A stretch of DNA of 22,639 bases from a virus. The position numbers and the translations under genes are program-made. The stretch covers positions 1 to 22,639 of IMG/VR virus record IMGVR_UViG_3300009526_000067. The stretch is one strand, 5' to 3'. The notes under the pieces were generated by a model, which searched no databases, had not been told where the DNA came from, and saw only the letters and a program-made list of their open reading frames with translations. Numbering within the stretch: position 1 is the stretch's first letter; each line of letters starts with the position of its first letter. Positions 7,249 to 15,465 of this stretch are shown piece by piece.

Positions 7249-9329
7249 AGCAATGGATGACCTTCGGCATCAAAACCGAAGGAGCAGAGAAGGCTGAGAA
7301 AGACATCGATGGAGTAGCAGCAGCGTCGAAAAAAGCAGAGGAGTCTCAGGAAGGTCTGAACGATTCAATAGAATCAGGGACAGGTGCGCTCGATAAGATG
7401 ACAGGGGGTGCGATAGGGGCATTCAAGGGAGTAGTAGGAGGAGTAAAGAAGGCAGTCCTCGGAATGAAGACTCTGAAGGGTGCAATGATGGCAACTGGTA
7501 TAGGTGCGCTTGTCGTTATTGTGGGGTCTTTAGTGGCGTACTTCACAAAGACAAAGAAGGGAGCAGAGATTCTTCAGGTAGCTACGGCTGCGCTAGGTGC
7601 AGTCTTTGGAGTTCTTACTGACGTTCTCTCCTCTATAGGTGAGACTATGGTGTGGGCGTTCACTAGTCCACAGGAAGCCTTAGACGCTGTCAGCGAGAAG
7701 ATGGAGGCACTAGGTGGGTGGTTCTCTGACTTAGGTAACTATCTGAAAGAGGCGTTTTTCTTCTCTCTGCTCAAAGTTAAAAGAGCTATGCTGTCCTTTG
7801 CAGCAGCAGGTAAGGAATTGTTAGGATTTGATGCGTCAGGGATGAGGGCAGAGATAGCCTCAATAGATGACCAACTTAATGAAAGTATAGAGAAGATGCA
7901 GATAGCCTCTGACAAGGTTACTGAACCGCTTAAAAAGGCTTGGAAAACTGTCACAGAGGGGGTCGCAAATTTTGTCGATAAAGTAGGGAAAGCAATTTCC
8001 ACAGCGTCAGCACTTGAGAAGAGAGCCGTTGCGTTAGCAGATGCACAAAGAAATTTGAGCGTAGAATTCGCTCAGACGAGGGAGAAAATGAACGACCTGC
8101 GTATGGTAGGCGAGGACGTTACTCAGGAGATAGGAAAGAGAATAAAAGCAACGGAGGAGGCAGGAGCGTTAGAGATTGCACTAGCTGCCAAGACTCTAGC
8201 ACTTGCACAGGAGGCTGTAGATATTAAGAGGGCGCAGAATAACATCTCAGAGTCCACAGCCGAAGACCTTCAGGCTCTCGCTGATCTGGAGATAGCACTC
8301 TCAAACGCTCAGATAGAATCCGCAGGAAAGCAGAGGGGACTTCTGATGAAAATTAACGGACTGTATAAAGAGCAGGACGCAATAGCTGCGGCAGTAGTAG
8401 CAAAAGAGGCAGCAAGGGTCAAGGGTCTACTAGACCAACAGAATGCGATTGATGACATCAAAGACGCAGGGATGGCGAGAGAACTGCAAAAGATAGAAGA
8501 GCATTGGACAGAGCAGTTAAGATTGGCAACAGAGGCAGGGGGCGAGTTAGTAGGATTAGAGGAAGTAAAAGAGACACAACTCAAAGAGGTAAGGGACAAA
8601 TATCAAGCAATCGCAGACGCAGAGGCTGAAGCGATTCGGTTAGCGAAGGAGGCACTAGATGACAAAGCGGAAGCAGACGCAGAAGCAAAGAGGGAGGAGA
8701 TAAAGAACGGAGTTATTCAGACCGCAGGGGCAGTATTGGATGGACTGACCGCACTCAATGAAGCATTCACCGCTTTATCAGGTGAGCAGGTAGACGCGAA
8801 CGCTGCGCGACAGTTAGCCATCTCTGAGGAAACGGATGAGGCAAAAAAGAAGCAGTTAATAGAAACGAATAACGCTATTCTAGCAGAGCAGGAGAAGCAG
8901 CAGAAAAAAGGATTTGAGAATAGTAAAAAGCTACAGATAGCTCAGGCACTCATTCAGACCTACTCTTCTGCTACAGCAGCCTTCTCATCTTTGGCAGGGA
9001 TTCCTGTAGTCGGCCCTGTGCTTGGAGGCTTGGCAGCAGCCGCAGCCGTAGCAGGAGGACTCGCACAGATAGCAATGATTAAAAAGACAACCTTTCAGGG
9101 AGGAGGAGCAGGGCAGCAAGAGTATCAAGCACCCCCCACAACAGCAGAAGAACTAGGAGGAGGTGGAGGAGCAGGAGCAGCAACAGCCGCAGCAGGTACA
9201 TCCCCTCAAATAGACTTAGGATTCCTAGGGGCAGGGTCAGGCGGCTCTATTCAAGCCTATGTCATCTCAGAAAATGTCACCAATCAGCAACAGGCTGACC
9301 AAATAGTCACAGACCAAACTACTTTATAA
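7245..9329 (+). CDS. Tail tape measure protein
   Basis: This protein sets tail length and is threaded inside the tail tube. The frame is open from a TTG at 7233 and there is an ATG at 7239, but ATG 7245 forms an ATGA overlap with the previous stop and is preferred; it gives about 694 residues. The N-terminal part is alanine/lysine/glutamate-rich. A hydrophobic stretch follows at roughly residues 75-110 (MMATGIGALVVIVGSLVAYF), then a second near 110-135. Long heptad-like helices run through the middle, rich in Ala, Glu, Lys and Gln. A C-terminal hydrophobic segment (GIPVVGPVLGGLAAAAAVAGGLAQIAMI) leads to a glycine-rich tail. At about 0.15 nm per residue this predicts a tail near 100 nm. Length, composition and hydrophobic patches make the call secure. 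Confidence 0.9.
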   Translation: MKQWMTFGIKTEGAEKAEKDIDGVAAASKKAEESQEGLNDSIESGTGALDKMTGGAIGAFKGVVGGVKKAVLGMKTLKGAMMATGIGALVVIVGSLVAYFTKTKKGAEILQVATAALGAVFGVLTDVLSSIGETMVWAFTSPQEALDAVSEKMEALGGWFSDLGNYLKEAFFFSLLKVKRAMLSFAAAGKELLGFDASGMRAEIASIDDQLNESIEKMQIASDKVTEPLKKAWKTVTEGVANFVDKVGKAISTASALEKRAVALADAQRNLSVEFAQTREKMNDLRMVGEDVTQEIGKRIKATEEAGALEIALAAKTLALAQEAVDIKRAQNNISESTAEDLQALADLEIALSNAQIESAGKQRGLLMKINGLYKEQDAIAAAVVAKEAARVKGLLDQQNAIDDIKDAGMARELQKIEEHWTEQLRLATEAGGELVGLEEVKETQLKEVRDKYQAIADAEAEAIRLAKEALDDKAEADAEAKREEIKNGVIQTAGAVLDGLTALNEAFTALSGEQVDANAARQLAISEETDEAKKKQLIETNNAILAEQEKQQKKGFENSKKLQIAQALIQTYSSATAAFSSLAGIPVVGPVLGGLAAAAAVAGGLAQIAMIKKTTFQGGGAGQQEYQAPPTTAEELGGGGGAGAATAAAGTSPQIDLGFLGAGSGGSIQAYVISENVTNQQQADQIVTDQTTL

Positions 9330-9910
9330 TGAAATTAATAGAATTAATAATTGACGAGGAAGCAGAACTCTACGGAATAGATGCCATTTCGATAGTATCT
9401 GAACCTGCTATAAATAGCTCGTTCGTAGCACTCAAAGAAAACAAAACCCTTCTCGCGGAGGTCGATGCTGACAGGCATATCCTAATCGGTGCAGCCTTAA
9501 TCCCTGATAAACCTATCTATAGACATCAGGATGGAGAGGAGTTTCACGTATACTTTTCAAAGCGAACTGTGAGGAGAGCGATGGAGTTATTTTTCAAGTT
9601 TGGCAACCAAAACAATTCGACCCTAGAACACGAACACAAGCTAAACGGCTTGAGCGTTGTCGAGAGCTGGATAGTCGAAGATAAGAAAAAAGACAAGTCA
9701 GCTATCTATTCTCTAGACGTTCCTGTGGGGACTTGGTGCGTATCTGTCAAGGTCGAAAATGACGCTGTTTGGTCTGAATGGGTGAAGGAAAAAAAGGTCT
9801 CAGGTTTCTCAATCGAGGGGTTTTTCTGTGACCGATTAAAGGCTCAACAGGAGGCTAAAATGATGACAGAATTGACCAAAATCCTTGACAAATCCTCTAA
9901 ACCTGAATAG
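9329..9910 (+). CDS. XkdF-like prohead protease
   Basis: The protein has 193 residues and starts at ATG 9329 in a TAATG overlap with the tape measure. It matches the XkdF-like putative serine protease domain found in PBSX-type and Bacteroidetes phages: ISIVSEPAIN near residue 20, ILIGAALIPDKPIYR at 51-65, HVYFSKRTVRRA at 73-84, LEHEHKLNG at 99-107 and VSGFSIEGFF at 157-166. The histidines at 101/103 and the serines at 158/161 are the likely catalytic or structural residues. In this family the protease matures the prohead and is encoded directly before scaffold and capsid genes, as here. There is an unusual 195-base gap before the next gene. Confidence 0.82.
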   Translation: MKLIELIIDEEAELYGIDAISIVSEPAINSSFVALKENKTLLAEVDADRHILIGAALIPDKPIYRHQDGEEFHVYFSKRTVRRAMELFFKFGNQNNSTLEHEHKLNGLSVVESWIVEDKKKDKSAIYSLDVPVGTWCVSVKVENDAVWSEWVKEKKVSGFSIEGFFCDRLKAQQEAKMMTELTKILDKSSKPE

Positions 9911-10105
9911 ATGCCCTGAGCTATTTTAAGAGCCTCTGAGACACTTTGCCTATTGTAAGCTATACTGCCATCAGAAAATGGAGAAAGTAGAATTTCCACT
10001 ATAGCCTAAGATACAGAGCATAAAAAAAAGTATAGATTTCACAAACTTTTGATCAATTTGTAAGCATCTACCCCCTCAAATCGTTAATATGTATAAGCCG
10101 AAAAT
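9911..10105 (+). other. 195-base intergenic region before the scaffold/capsid genes
   Basis: This gap is much longer than any other in the structural region. It holds no open frame longer than eight codons and is A/T-rich towards its end, with A8 at 10022-10029 and the 8-bp palindrome TTGATCAA at 10049-10056. I find no full TTTG-N19-TAnnTTTG promoter and no clear terminator. The element ACTTTGC, two bases, then ATTGTAA (9943-9958) recurs in the early control region (17311-17324) without the two bases. A promoter or regulatory site for the highly expressed capsid genes is a reasonable guess. Confidence 0.4.
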
Positions 10106-10852
10106 ATGACACTACAGAAACGCATAAACGAACTCTTCACGAAGTTCAATCTAAGCCTAGAGACGATTCAAAAATCGAAACTAATGGCAGACGCGACCCT
10201 TGAAAATGGGACAGTAATCAATACAGACGCAGAGACCTTCGAAGAGGGTGCGCTCGTGTATGTACTCAATGAGGAAGGCGAGAAGATTCCACTTCCTGAA
10301 GGAGATTACAAATTGGAAGACGGCTCTGTTCTCTCAATCGGAGACAGCGGAGTAGTTTCTAGCATCCAAAGATCTGGAGAAGGAAAGGGTGAAGGAGAAG
10401 GCGCGAAAGCAGATGGCAACGCACCAAAGACAAAGCAACCTGCGGCAGCAGCACCGACACCTCCTGCAAAGAAAGCACCTGTTAAGAAGTCAAAGCAGAA
10501 TAAACTAGCTGAAGACGAAGTCATCGACGAAGAGAAGGAAGTAGAGAAGGAAATCGAAGAGGAAGAGAAATTGATGGACGATGCTTACATCATTGACCTA
10601 ATCAATCGAGTCCTAGACGAACGATTCCCAAGCGAAATTATCGAAGAGGAACTCTCTGCTGAAGAGAAAGCGATAACAGAACTCAGAGAGATTCTATCTC
10701 AACAGGCTAAAGAACTCACAACATTGAAATCACAAGCAGCGTCAGAAGGCGTACAGCGTGTGAATACTACTAAGGCAATCCCCCAAGTAGATTTATCGAA
10801 ATTATCATCAAGCGAAAGGGTTACGGCTCTATTTAACAAATTTAATTCCTAG
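10106..10852 (+). CDS. Probable capsid scaffold / head assembly protein
   Basis: The protein has 248 residues, lies directly upstream of the major capsid gene and is separated from it by four bases. The N-terminal part begins with a helix (RINELFTKFNLSLETIQ). Residues 30-90 follow with the pattern LENGTVINTDAETFEEGALVYVLNEEGEKIPLPEGDYKLEDGSVL, which I recognise from scaffold-region proteins of Bacteroidetes phages. A Pro/Ala/Lys-rich linker lies at about 93-130, then a very acidic coiled-coil-like helix (EKEVEKEIEEEEKL) and helices with heptad spacing to the end. Composition, charge and position between protease and capsid point to scaffolding. An alternative is that the N-terminal part is a separate beta domain whose role is unknown. 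Confidence 0.72.
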   Translation: MTLQKRINELFTKFNLSLETIQKSKLMADATLENGTVINTDAETFEEGALVYVLNEEGEKIPLPEGDYKLEDGSVLSIGDSGVVSSIQRSGEGKGEGEGAKADGNAPKTKQPAAAAPTPPAKKAPVKKSKQNKLAEDEVIDEEKEVEKEIEEEEKLMDDAYIIDLINRVLDERFPSEIIEEELSAEEKAITELREILSQQAKELTTLKSQAASEGVQRVNTTKAIPQVDLSKLSSSERVTALFNKFNS

Positions 10853-10856
10853 AAAT

Positions 10857-11834
10857 ATGGCGAACGCCCTACAAATCAATCTAGCAACGTCACCCGTAAC
10901 GTATGTGAACAAAACTTACGCGGGATTATTGGCGATGCCTTTCGTCGCTCCTGCAATTCTCAGCGCAGACAGCGTTGCAAATGGCTACCTCTCTATTTTA
11001 GAGAACGTCCGACACAAAGCAGTCCTGAAGAAGTTTTCTGGAGGAGCTATCGCAGACAGAAGTTGCGACTTTCAGCGACCAACTACAGGGACTCAGTTAG
11101 TTCTGACAGATGTAGTCCTAGAGACTAAGCAACTTCAGGTTAACGATGAGTTTTGTAATAACCAACTAGCTCAGGATTGGGCAGCGGCTCAGATGCAGGG
11201 CGCAAATGCAGGGATGCCAAACGCTTACGCAGCGTTCGTCTCTCAGTATGTAGCTCGTATCACTCAAGCAGGAACTGAGATTGCTATTTGGGGAGGTAAT
11301 TACTCTTACGATGGCGCAACCGCAGCACCTTCTACAGCCTTTACAGGTATACTACAGCAGTATAAAGCAGGAGCATCGCAGACTTATCAGACTACAAACG
11401 CAGGAGCATGGACAGCAGACGCAGTAGCCGTAACAGGAATTCTCACAAATCTTGCAGCCTTAACAGCTAATGCACCCCCTGCAATCGCAGGAGACCCTGA
11501 CGCAAATATCTACATGAGCCGTGCATCTGTTCAGCTATACTACCAAGCACTTGCGGCAACTTATGACCTCCCTTTCCTAAACGATGGAATGGTCTCACGT
11601 TACGCAGGTTACAACATCATTTCTCCAGCTGGAATGGTAGATAACGCAGCAATCTTGTCAAAGAAAGACAATCTGTACTTTGGTACTAATGTTATGACAG
11701 ATATGACTGAGGCTCGTATTTTAGACCTTACAGCCGTAACAGGTTCAGCCGTTACTCGTGTCGTTCTATTGTTTGACGCAGGTACTCAGATTGTAGATGA
11801 GGCATCTATGGGAGTAGCTAGACAAACATCGTAA
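10857..11834 (+). CDS. Major capsid protein, HK97 fold
   Basis: The protein has 325 residues and forms the icosahedral head shell. It begins MANALQINLATSPVTYVNKTYAG, without the long delta domain of HK97, so scaffolding comes from the separate upstream gene. The C-terminal part contains KKDNLYFGTNVMTDMTEARILD and VTRVVLLFDAGTQIV, which fit the P-domain and final strands of this capsid family in Bacteroidetes phages. Alanine- and threonine-rich composition, size and neighbours (protease, scaffold, portal) agree. The start at 10857 is four bases after the scaffold stop. Nothing is missing at the ends as far as I can see. Confidence 0.88.
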   Translation: MANALQINLATSPVTYVNKTYAGLLAMPFVAPAILSADSVANGYLSILENVRHKAVLKKFSGGAIADRSCDFQRPTTGTQLVLTDVVLETKQLQVNDEFCNNQLAQDWAAAQMQGANAGMPNAYAAFVSQYVARITQAGTEIAIWGGNYSYDGATAAPSTAFTGILQQYKAGASQTYQTTNAGAWTADAVAVTGILTNLAALTANAPPAIAGDPDANIYMSRASVQLYYQALAATYDLPFLNDGMVSRYAGYNIISPAGMVDNAAILSKKDNLYFGTNVMTDMTEARILDLTAVTGSAVTRVVLLFDAGTQIVDEASMGVARQTS

Positions 11835-11858
11835 AAAACAACTTAAACCCCCTAAATT

Positions 11859-12404
11859 ATGGCGTGTAATGTAACAGTAACAGGTAGAGCCTTACCATGT
11901 AAGGACAGCCTTGGAGGTATTAAAGAGATATGGATAGCTCCCTTTGCTCTGACAGGTGTAGTTCAAACTTTTGACGCAGTCGCAGCAGGAGAGATAGCAG
12001 ACTCAACGGCTGCAATGACGTTCAAAAATTACGATATGCATAAGAACACAGGCTCGTTCACTCAGACTGTGAATGCATCTGTAGAGAATGGAACTATTTT
12101 CTATACTCAGGTTGTATCGTGTGTTTTCTCTCGTGAGATAGCTGCTGACATCAGCAACTTCCAAGACTTAACGAAGGGGCGTGTTTTCATCGTAGTTCAA
12201 GACGTAAATAACAACCTCTTTGTCATGGGTCATACTCGTGGCTGTGAGCTAACTGGAGGGACATTAGAGTCAGGTGTAGCAATGGGAGACTTCAACGGAC
12301 TCAAGTACGAGTTCACAGGTGAGGAGTTCATAGCTGCTCCGTTCTTAGCTGCTACTTTAGGCGTTCCTTCAGGGTCAAATGTGACCTTCACACCGACTGT
12401 CTAA
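11859..12404 (+). CDS. Probable major tail tube protein (alternatively head decoration)
   Basis: The protein has 181 residues: MACNVTVTGRALPCKDSLGGIKEIWIAPF at the start, then KNTGSFTQTVNASVENGTIFYTQVV and GRVFIVVQDVNNNLFVMGHTRGCELTGG. Strand-rich, about 180 residues, and beginning with a Cys-containing turn before a GGI/KEI strand, it resembles proteins annotated as major tail proteins in Bacteroidetes phages. The short leader (24 bases) contains ACCCCCT and an A/T-rich run before ATG 11859. A strong terminator follows at 12432-12462, so this gene ends a transcription unit with the capsid gene, as expected for two abundant virion proteins. A head decoration role cannot be excluded by sequence alone. 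Confidence 0.62.
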   Translation: MACNVTVTGRALPCKDSLGGIKEIWIAPFALTGVVQTFDAVAAGEIADSTAAMTFKNYDMHKNTGSFTQTVNASVENGTIFYTQVVSCVFSREIAADISNFQDLTKGRVFIVVQDVNNNLFVMGHTRGCELTGGTLESGVAMGDFNGLKYEFTGEEFIAAPFLAATLGVPSGSNVTFTPTV

Positions 12405-12431
12405 GTTCGAAGCCTTAAACCGAAATCAAGG

Positions 12432-12462
12432 AAAGGGGGGGGCGAATAGCCTCCCCTTTTTT
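12432..12462 (+). terminator. Intrinsic terminator after the tail tube/capsid unit
   Basis: G8-C pairs with GCCTCCCC around the loop GAATA, with one G-U pair. The stem is extended by AAA/TTT and is followed by a T6 run. This is a classic rho-independent terminator on the + strand. It lies 27 bases after the stop at 12404, and its stem ends 14 bases before the ATG at 12471. Confidence 0.85.
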
Positions 12463-12470
12463 ATTTAAAT

Positions 12471-12875
12471 ATGATTAGACTCCAACCCGATACCGCAGGA
12501 CAAACAATATACGTCTCACCCTTTCAGGCGAGGAAGTACCTTGCTACGTTTACGAACTATTTAATTGAGTTTAAGAGTCAGGCTACGAGTGAGAACTTTG
12601 TTGTGATTCTGAATGTGGTTTCTGATAACGCCCGTTACACCAAGGCAACTGTAGGAACGCACTACAAAAGTCCCTTAACAGGAAACATCAAAATAACAGA
12701 CACAGGATTCTACACCTACAGAATACTAGGACAGAACTCAAGCGCTAACCTAGACCCTGAGGACGCTTCTGTAGTCGGTGAGTGTGAGGTGGGGATTCTC
12801 CAGATCATTGGTGCAGATGCTTGGACGATTCCTGACATCTCAATCCCTAACAATGTTGTATATTACGAACAATAA
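12471..12875 (+). CDS. Small conserved structural protein upstream of portal
   Basis: The protein has 134 residues and is beta-rich: YLIEFKSQATSENFVVILNVVSDNARYTKA at 31-60, then LTGNIKITDTGFYTYRILGQNSS and ECEVGILQIIG. This pattern of a strand-turn-strand core with TGFYTYRIL is one I recall in small proteins encoded immediately before the portal gene in Bacteroidetes phages; their function is not known to me. It starts right after a terminator hairpin, so it either has its own weak promoter or depends on read-through. It ends in a TAATG overlap with the portal, which suggests coupled expression. A minor head or neck component is the likeliest role. Confidence 0.65.
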   Translation: MIRLQPDTAGQTIYVSPFQARKYLATFTNYLIEFKSQATSENFVVILNVVSDNARYTKATVGTHYKSPLTGNIKITDTGFYTYRILGQNSSANLDPEDASVVGECEVGILQIIGADAWTIPDISIPNNVVYYEQ

Positions 12876-14647
12876 TGGACATACTCAAACTCGCACAATA
12901 CGAACCTAAGTCTTTCGAGGAGAAACCTTCGGGCAAAGGATGGATAAACTACGGAGACGATAACCTCTATCCGCAGTATTTAGTAGACTTGTATCAGAAG
13001 TCAGGAACTCATAACGCTCTCTGTACCTCTATCGCTTACATGATATTCGGAGAGGGTCTGAAGACTGACAGCATAGACGCACGGCTGAAGATGGAGGAGT
13101 GGAGTCTCGATGACGAGATACGCAAGTCGTGTCTAGATTTGAAGATACAGGGAGGGTTTGCTCTAGAAGTCATCTACTCAGTAGACAGAACGACGATAAG
13201 CAAGGTCAGACATCTACCATTTGAGAATGTACGCTCAGGAGAGGCAAATAAGAGGGAAGAGGTAGATTTCTACTATTACTCTAGAGATTGGGAAGACAGA
13301 AACTGCGAACCTGAAGAGGTTCACTCATTCGACCCTTCCAAAAGTAGGAAGTTTCCTGTTCAGATTCTCTACGTGAAGCCGTTTTCTGTGGGGTCTTTTG
13401 CTTATCCTTCTGTGGACTATCAGGGAAGTATCTCCTACATAGAACTAGACAAAGAGATAGCTGCCTATCACATTTCAAATATACGCTCAGGACTCGCTCC
13501 CTCGTATGTCATTTCATTTCTTAATGGTTCTCCTCCAGTAGAGGAACGCAACCGCATCAGAAACGACATTGAGAGCCAACTCGCAGGAGCTACGAACGCA
13601 GGTAAGTTCATTATAACGTACTCAGACCAACCTGACAGGAAGCCATCCTTTGAGCCGTTCCCATTAACGGACGCAGACAAGCAATATCAATTCCTCAGCA
13701 CAGAGACAACCGACAAAATCATGGTAGGGCATAGAGTAGTCTCTCCTGCGATGTTTGGAGTCAAGACAGCAGGGACACTAGGAAGCACTCAAGAGCTAGA
13801 GATAGCGTCTCAGTTATTCGAGCGACAGGTCATCGTCCCCTTTCAGAAGATAGTAGATAAGGCTGTGAAGTCTATTTTTAGAGCCGCAGGGATACTCGAC
13901 CCTGTTAAGCTACACAAGAACCCCCCTATAGTAGTTCAAGCCTCTCAGGACGCTCCTATGAGGTCTGAGCTATCAAAAGAGGACAAATTAGACCTAGATT
14001 CAGCAGTCAACACCCTGATAGAACTAGGAGAGGACGAGTCTGAGGAGTGGGAGTGCATAGATGCTCGAAGAGTAGACTATGAAGATGAAGAGAAGCAGGA
14101 CGCACTTTGGTCTTTTGCTAGAGTAATCGGAGGAGGAAGGGGAGAGAACGACCCCTCACCCGAATCAGGACAAGATAACAAACTCATAAGGATAAGATAT
14201 TCCTATGAACGTAAAGTATTGGGAGGGTTTGGTTCGAACCCCACAACAGGGAAGAAATACGAGAGCAGGTCATTCTGTAAGAAGATGGTAGGGGCAGGTA
14301 ATAAGGTATGGGCGAAGGAGCAGATAGAACTAGCCTCAAAAAGCGCAGTTAATAGAGGATGGGGAGTAGGAGGAGCGAATACATACGACCTATTTTTGAC
14401 TTGCTGTGAATCAGATAGATGCGATTTGTACAAAGGAGGAGGCAGCTGTCAGCATTTTTGGGAGCGTAGAACCTATCTGAAGAAAGGAAATGAGTCAATT
14501 AGCGTTAACCAAGCTAAGAAGATAATGAGGGAGGCAGGATATGACCCTATGGAGGTCAATAGCACCAAAGTCGCACAGCGTCCGCGCGATATGAGTGGCA
14601 GAGGCTTTGTAGATGGGCGCGGAAATTGGACAACACCTAGAAACTAA
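12875..14647 (+). CDS. Portal protein with a fused C-terminal Cys/His-rich domain
   Basis: The protein has 590 residues and forms the dodecameric DNA channel at one head vertex. The N-terminal 430 residues carry portal features: GKGWINYGDDNLYPQYLVDLY at 21-41, an alpha/beta core, FAYPSVDYQGSISYIELDKEI, and TTDKIMVGHRVVSPAMFGVKTAGTLGSTQELE followed by a long helix. From about residue 438 a different domain begins: SRSFCKKMVGAGNKVW, GGANTYDLFL, CCESDRCDLY and GGSCQHFWERRTYLKKG. The Cys/His positions and the GGxCxHxW end match the C-terminal domain of Mu F/SPP1 gp7-like minor head proteins, so portal and minor head protein appear joined. ATG 12875 overlaps the previous stop as TAATG. The portal call is secure; the role of the fused domain, perhaps zinc binding, is inferred. 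Confidence 0.85.
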   Translation: MDILKLAQYEPKSFEEKPSGKGWINYGDDNLYPQYLVDLYQKSGTHNALCTSIAYMIFGEGLKTDSIDARLKMEEWSLDDEIRKSCLDLKIQGGFALEVIYSVDRTTISKVRHLPFENVRSGEANKREEVDFYYYSRDWEDRNCEPEEVHSFDPSKSRKFPVQILYVKPFSVGSFAYPSVDYQGSISYIELDKEIAAYHISNIRSGLAPSYVISFLNGSPPVEERNRIRNDIESQLAGATNAGKFIITYSDQPDRKPSFEPFPLTDADKQYQFLSTETTDKIMVGHRVVSPAMFGVKTAGTLGSTQELEIASQLFERQVIVPFQKIVDKAVKSIFRAAGILDPVKLHKNPPIVVQASQDAPMRSELSKEDKLDLDSAVNTLIELGEDESEEWECIDARRVDYEDEEKQDALWSFARVIGGGRGENDPSPESGQDNKLIRIRYSYERKVLGGFGSNPTTGKKYESRSFCKKMVGAGNKVWAKEQIELASKSAVNRGWGVGGANTYDLFLTCCESDRCDLYKGGGSCQHFWERRTYLKKGNESISVNQAKKIMREAGYDPMEVNSTKVAQRPRDMSGRGFVDGRGNWTTPRN

Positions 14648-15210
14648 TGGCACTTACACCCGAAGTCTTATTCGTAAACCCTGACTATCTGAAGCGATTA
14701 ACCAATCTTAACGGCTCAGTAGAGGATTCCTATGTAATACCTAGCGTAATCGTAGTACAGGACAAAATCCTTCAGCAGTATCTAGGTACTGACCTGATGA
14801 ACGCCCTACTTGCTCACATCTCAGCAGGAACTCTAGCAGGAAACAACTTGATTCTAGTAGATGACTACGTCCGCAAGGCTGTAGCGTGGTGGACTATGGT
14901 GGATTTGATTCCTAGCCTATACGTTAAAATCGACAACGGAGGTCTAGTGATTAGAACGGCAGAGAATACGTCTGCAATTTCTCCAGCTGACTTACATAGA
15001 GAGGTAGAAAGAGCGCGACAAAATGCACAATTCTACACAGAGAGACTTGTCTCATATCTTTGTCAGAACTCTAGCCTGTTTCCTGAATACTCAACGAACT
15101 CAGGGAGCGATATGAGACCTATAACAGAGACCTATAATCAGAACGGGATGACGTACTCATTCGGTCAGGGAGGGGATGCACTCAAGACGCTGAGAGGTCT
15201 TCTGAAATGA
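14647..15210 (+). CDS. Head-tail connector protein, gp6-like (DUF6712 type)
   Basis: The protein has 187 residues and starts at ATG 14647 in a TAATG overlap with the portal. It is helical: LTPEVLFVNPDYLKRLTNLNGSV, then IVVQDKILQQYLGTDLMNALLAHIS, YVRKAVAWWTMVDLIPSLYVKI and a long helix ADLHREVERARQNAQFYTERLVSYL. This helix order and the QDKxLQxxLGTDL element match the connector family adjacent to the portal in Bacteroidetes phages, comparable to HK97 gp6. It ends with a short polar tail (TETYNQNGMTYSFGQGG). The stop overlaps a possible small gene at 15207. It ends the structural region. Confidence 0.75.
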   Translation: MALTPEVLFVNPDYLKRLTNLNGSVEDSYVIPSVIVVQDKILQQYLGTDLMNALLAHISAGTLAGNNLILVDDYVRKAVAWWTMVDLIPSLYVKIDNGGLVIRTAENTSAISPADLHREVERARQNAQFYTERLVSYLCQNSSLFPEYSTNSGSDMRPITETYNQNGMTYSFGQGGDALKTLRGLLK

Positions 15211-15380
15211 ACCGCAAAGACAACGTAGAAAAACTAAAAAAGTGGATTCAAGACTATGGACACAATTATACAGACCCTCATAAGCGTAATTCCGAGCCTC
15301 CTCGCTGTAGTAGGTGTATATGTGAACCTGACGAGGGAAGTGGAGAGACTGAGAGGGCGTGTGTACAATCTAGAGAGTGA
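15207..15380 (+). CDS. Possible 57-residue protein overlapping the next gene in another frame
   Basis: ATG 15207 forms an ATGA overlap with the connector stop and reads 57 residues (MNRKDNVEKLKKWIQDYGH...). The first 28 residues look protein-like and helical; the rest, which overlaps the gene at 15256, is arginine/cysteine-rich (PPRCSRCICEPDEG) and looks like a shadow frame. It could be a short leader that couples translation of the following gene, or a decayed gene. Only the start context supports it. Confidence 0.3.
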   Translation: MNRKDNVEKLKKWIQDYGHNYTDPHKRNSEPPRCSRCICEPDEGSGETERACVQSRE

Positions 15381-15465
15381 TAGGGATGAGGTCAAACTAC
15401 TCGTAAAGGAGTGCATTGATGGAATCCACGAACTGAAGGTATTACTAGCAAAGAAAGGAATATGA
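15256..15465 (+). CDS. Small membrane protein with coiled coil, holin-like
   Basis: The protein has 69 residues. Residues 4-26 (IIQTLISVIPSLLAVVGVYVNL) are a membrane segment, followed by a heptad-like helix (REVERLRGRVYNLESDRDEVKLLVKE). This layout, a single N-terminal membrane segment with a cytoplasmic coiled coil, is frequent in small proteins next to phage endolysins. It overlaps the endolysin gene by four bases (ATGA at 15462). A role in lysis, as holin or regulator, is inferred from neighbours only. The start codon has no strong ribosome binding site, as elsewhere in this genome. Confidence 0.65.
   Translation: MDTIIQTLISVIPSLLAVVGVYVNLTREVERLRGRVYNLESDRDEVKLLVKECIDGIHELKVLLAKKGI

Noticed and set aside
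10089-10109. Six-codon frame MYKPKI before the scaffold gene
   Set aside because: Too short to support, although its stop overlaps the ATG at 10106.
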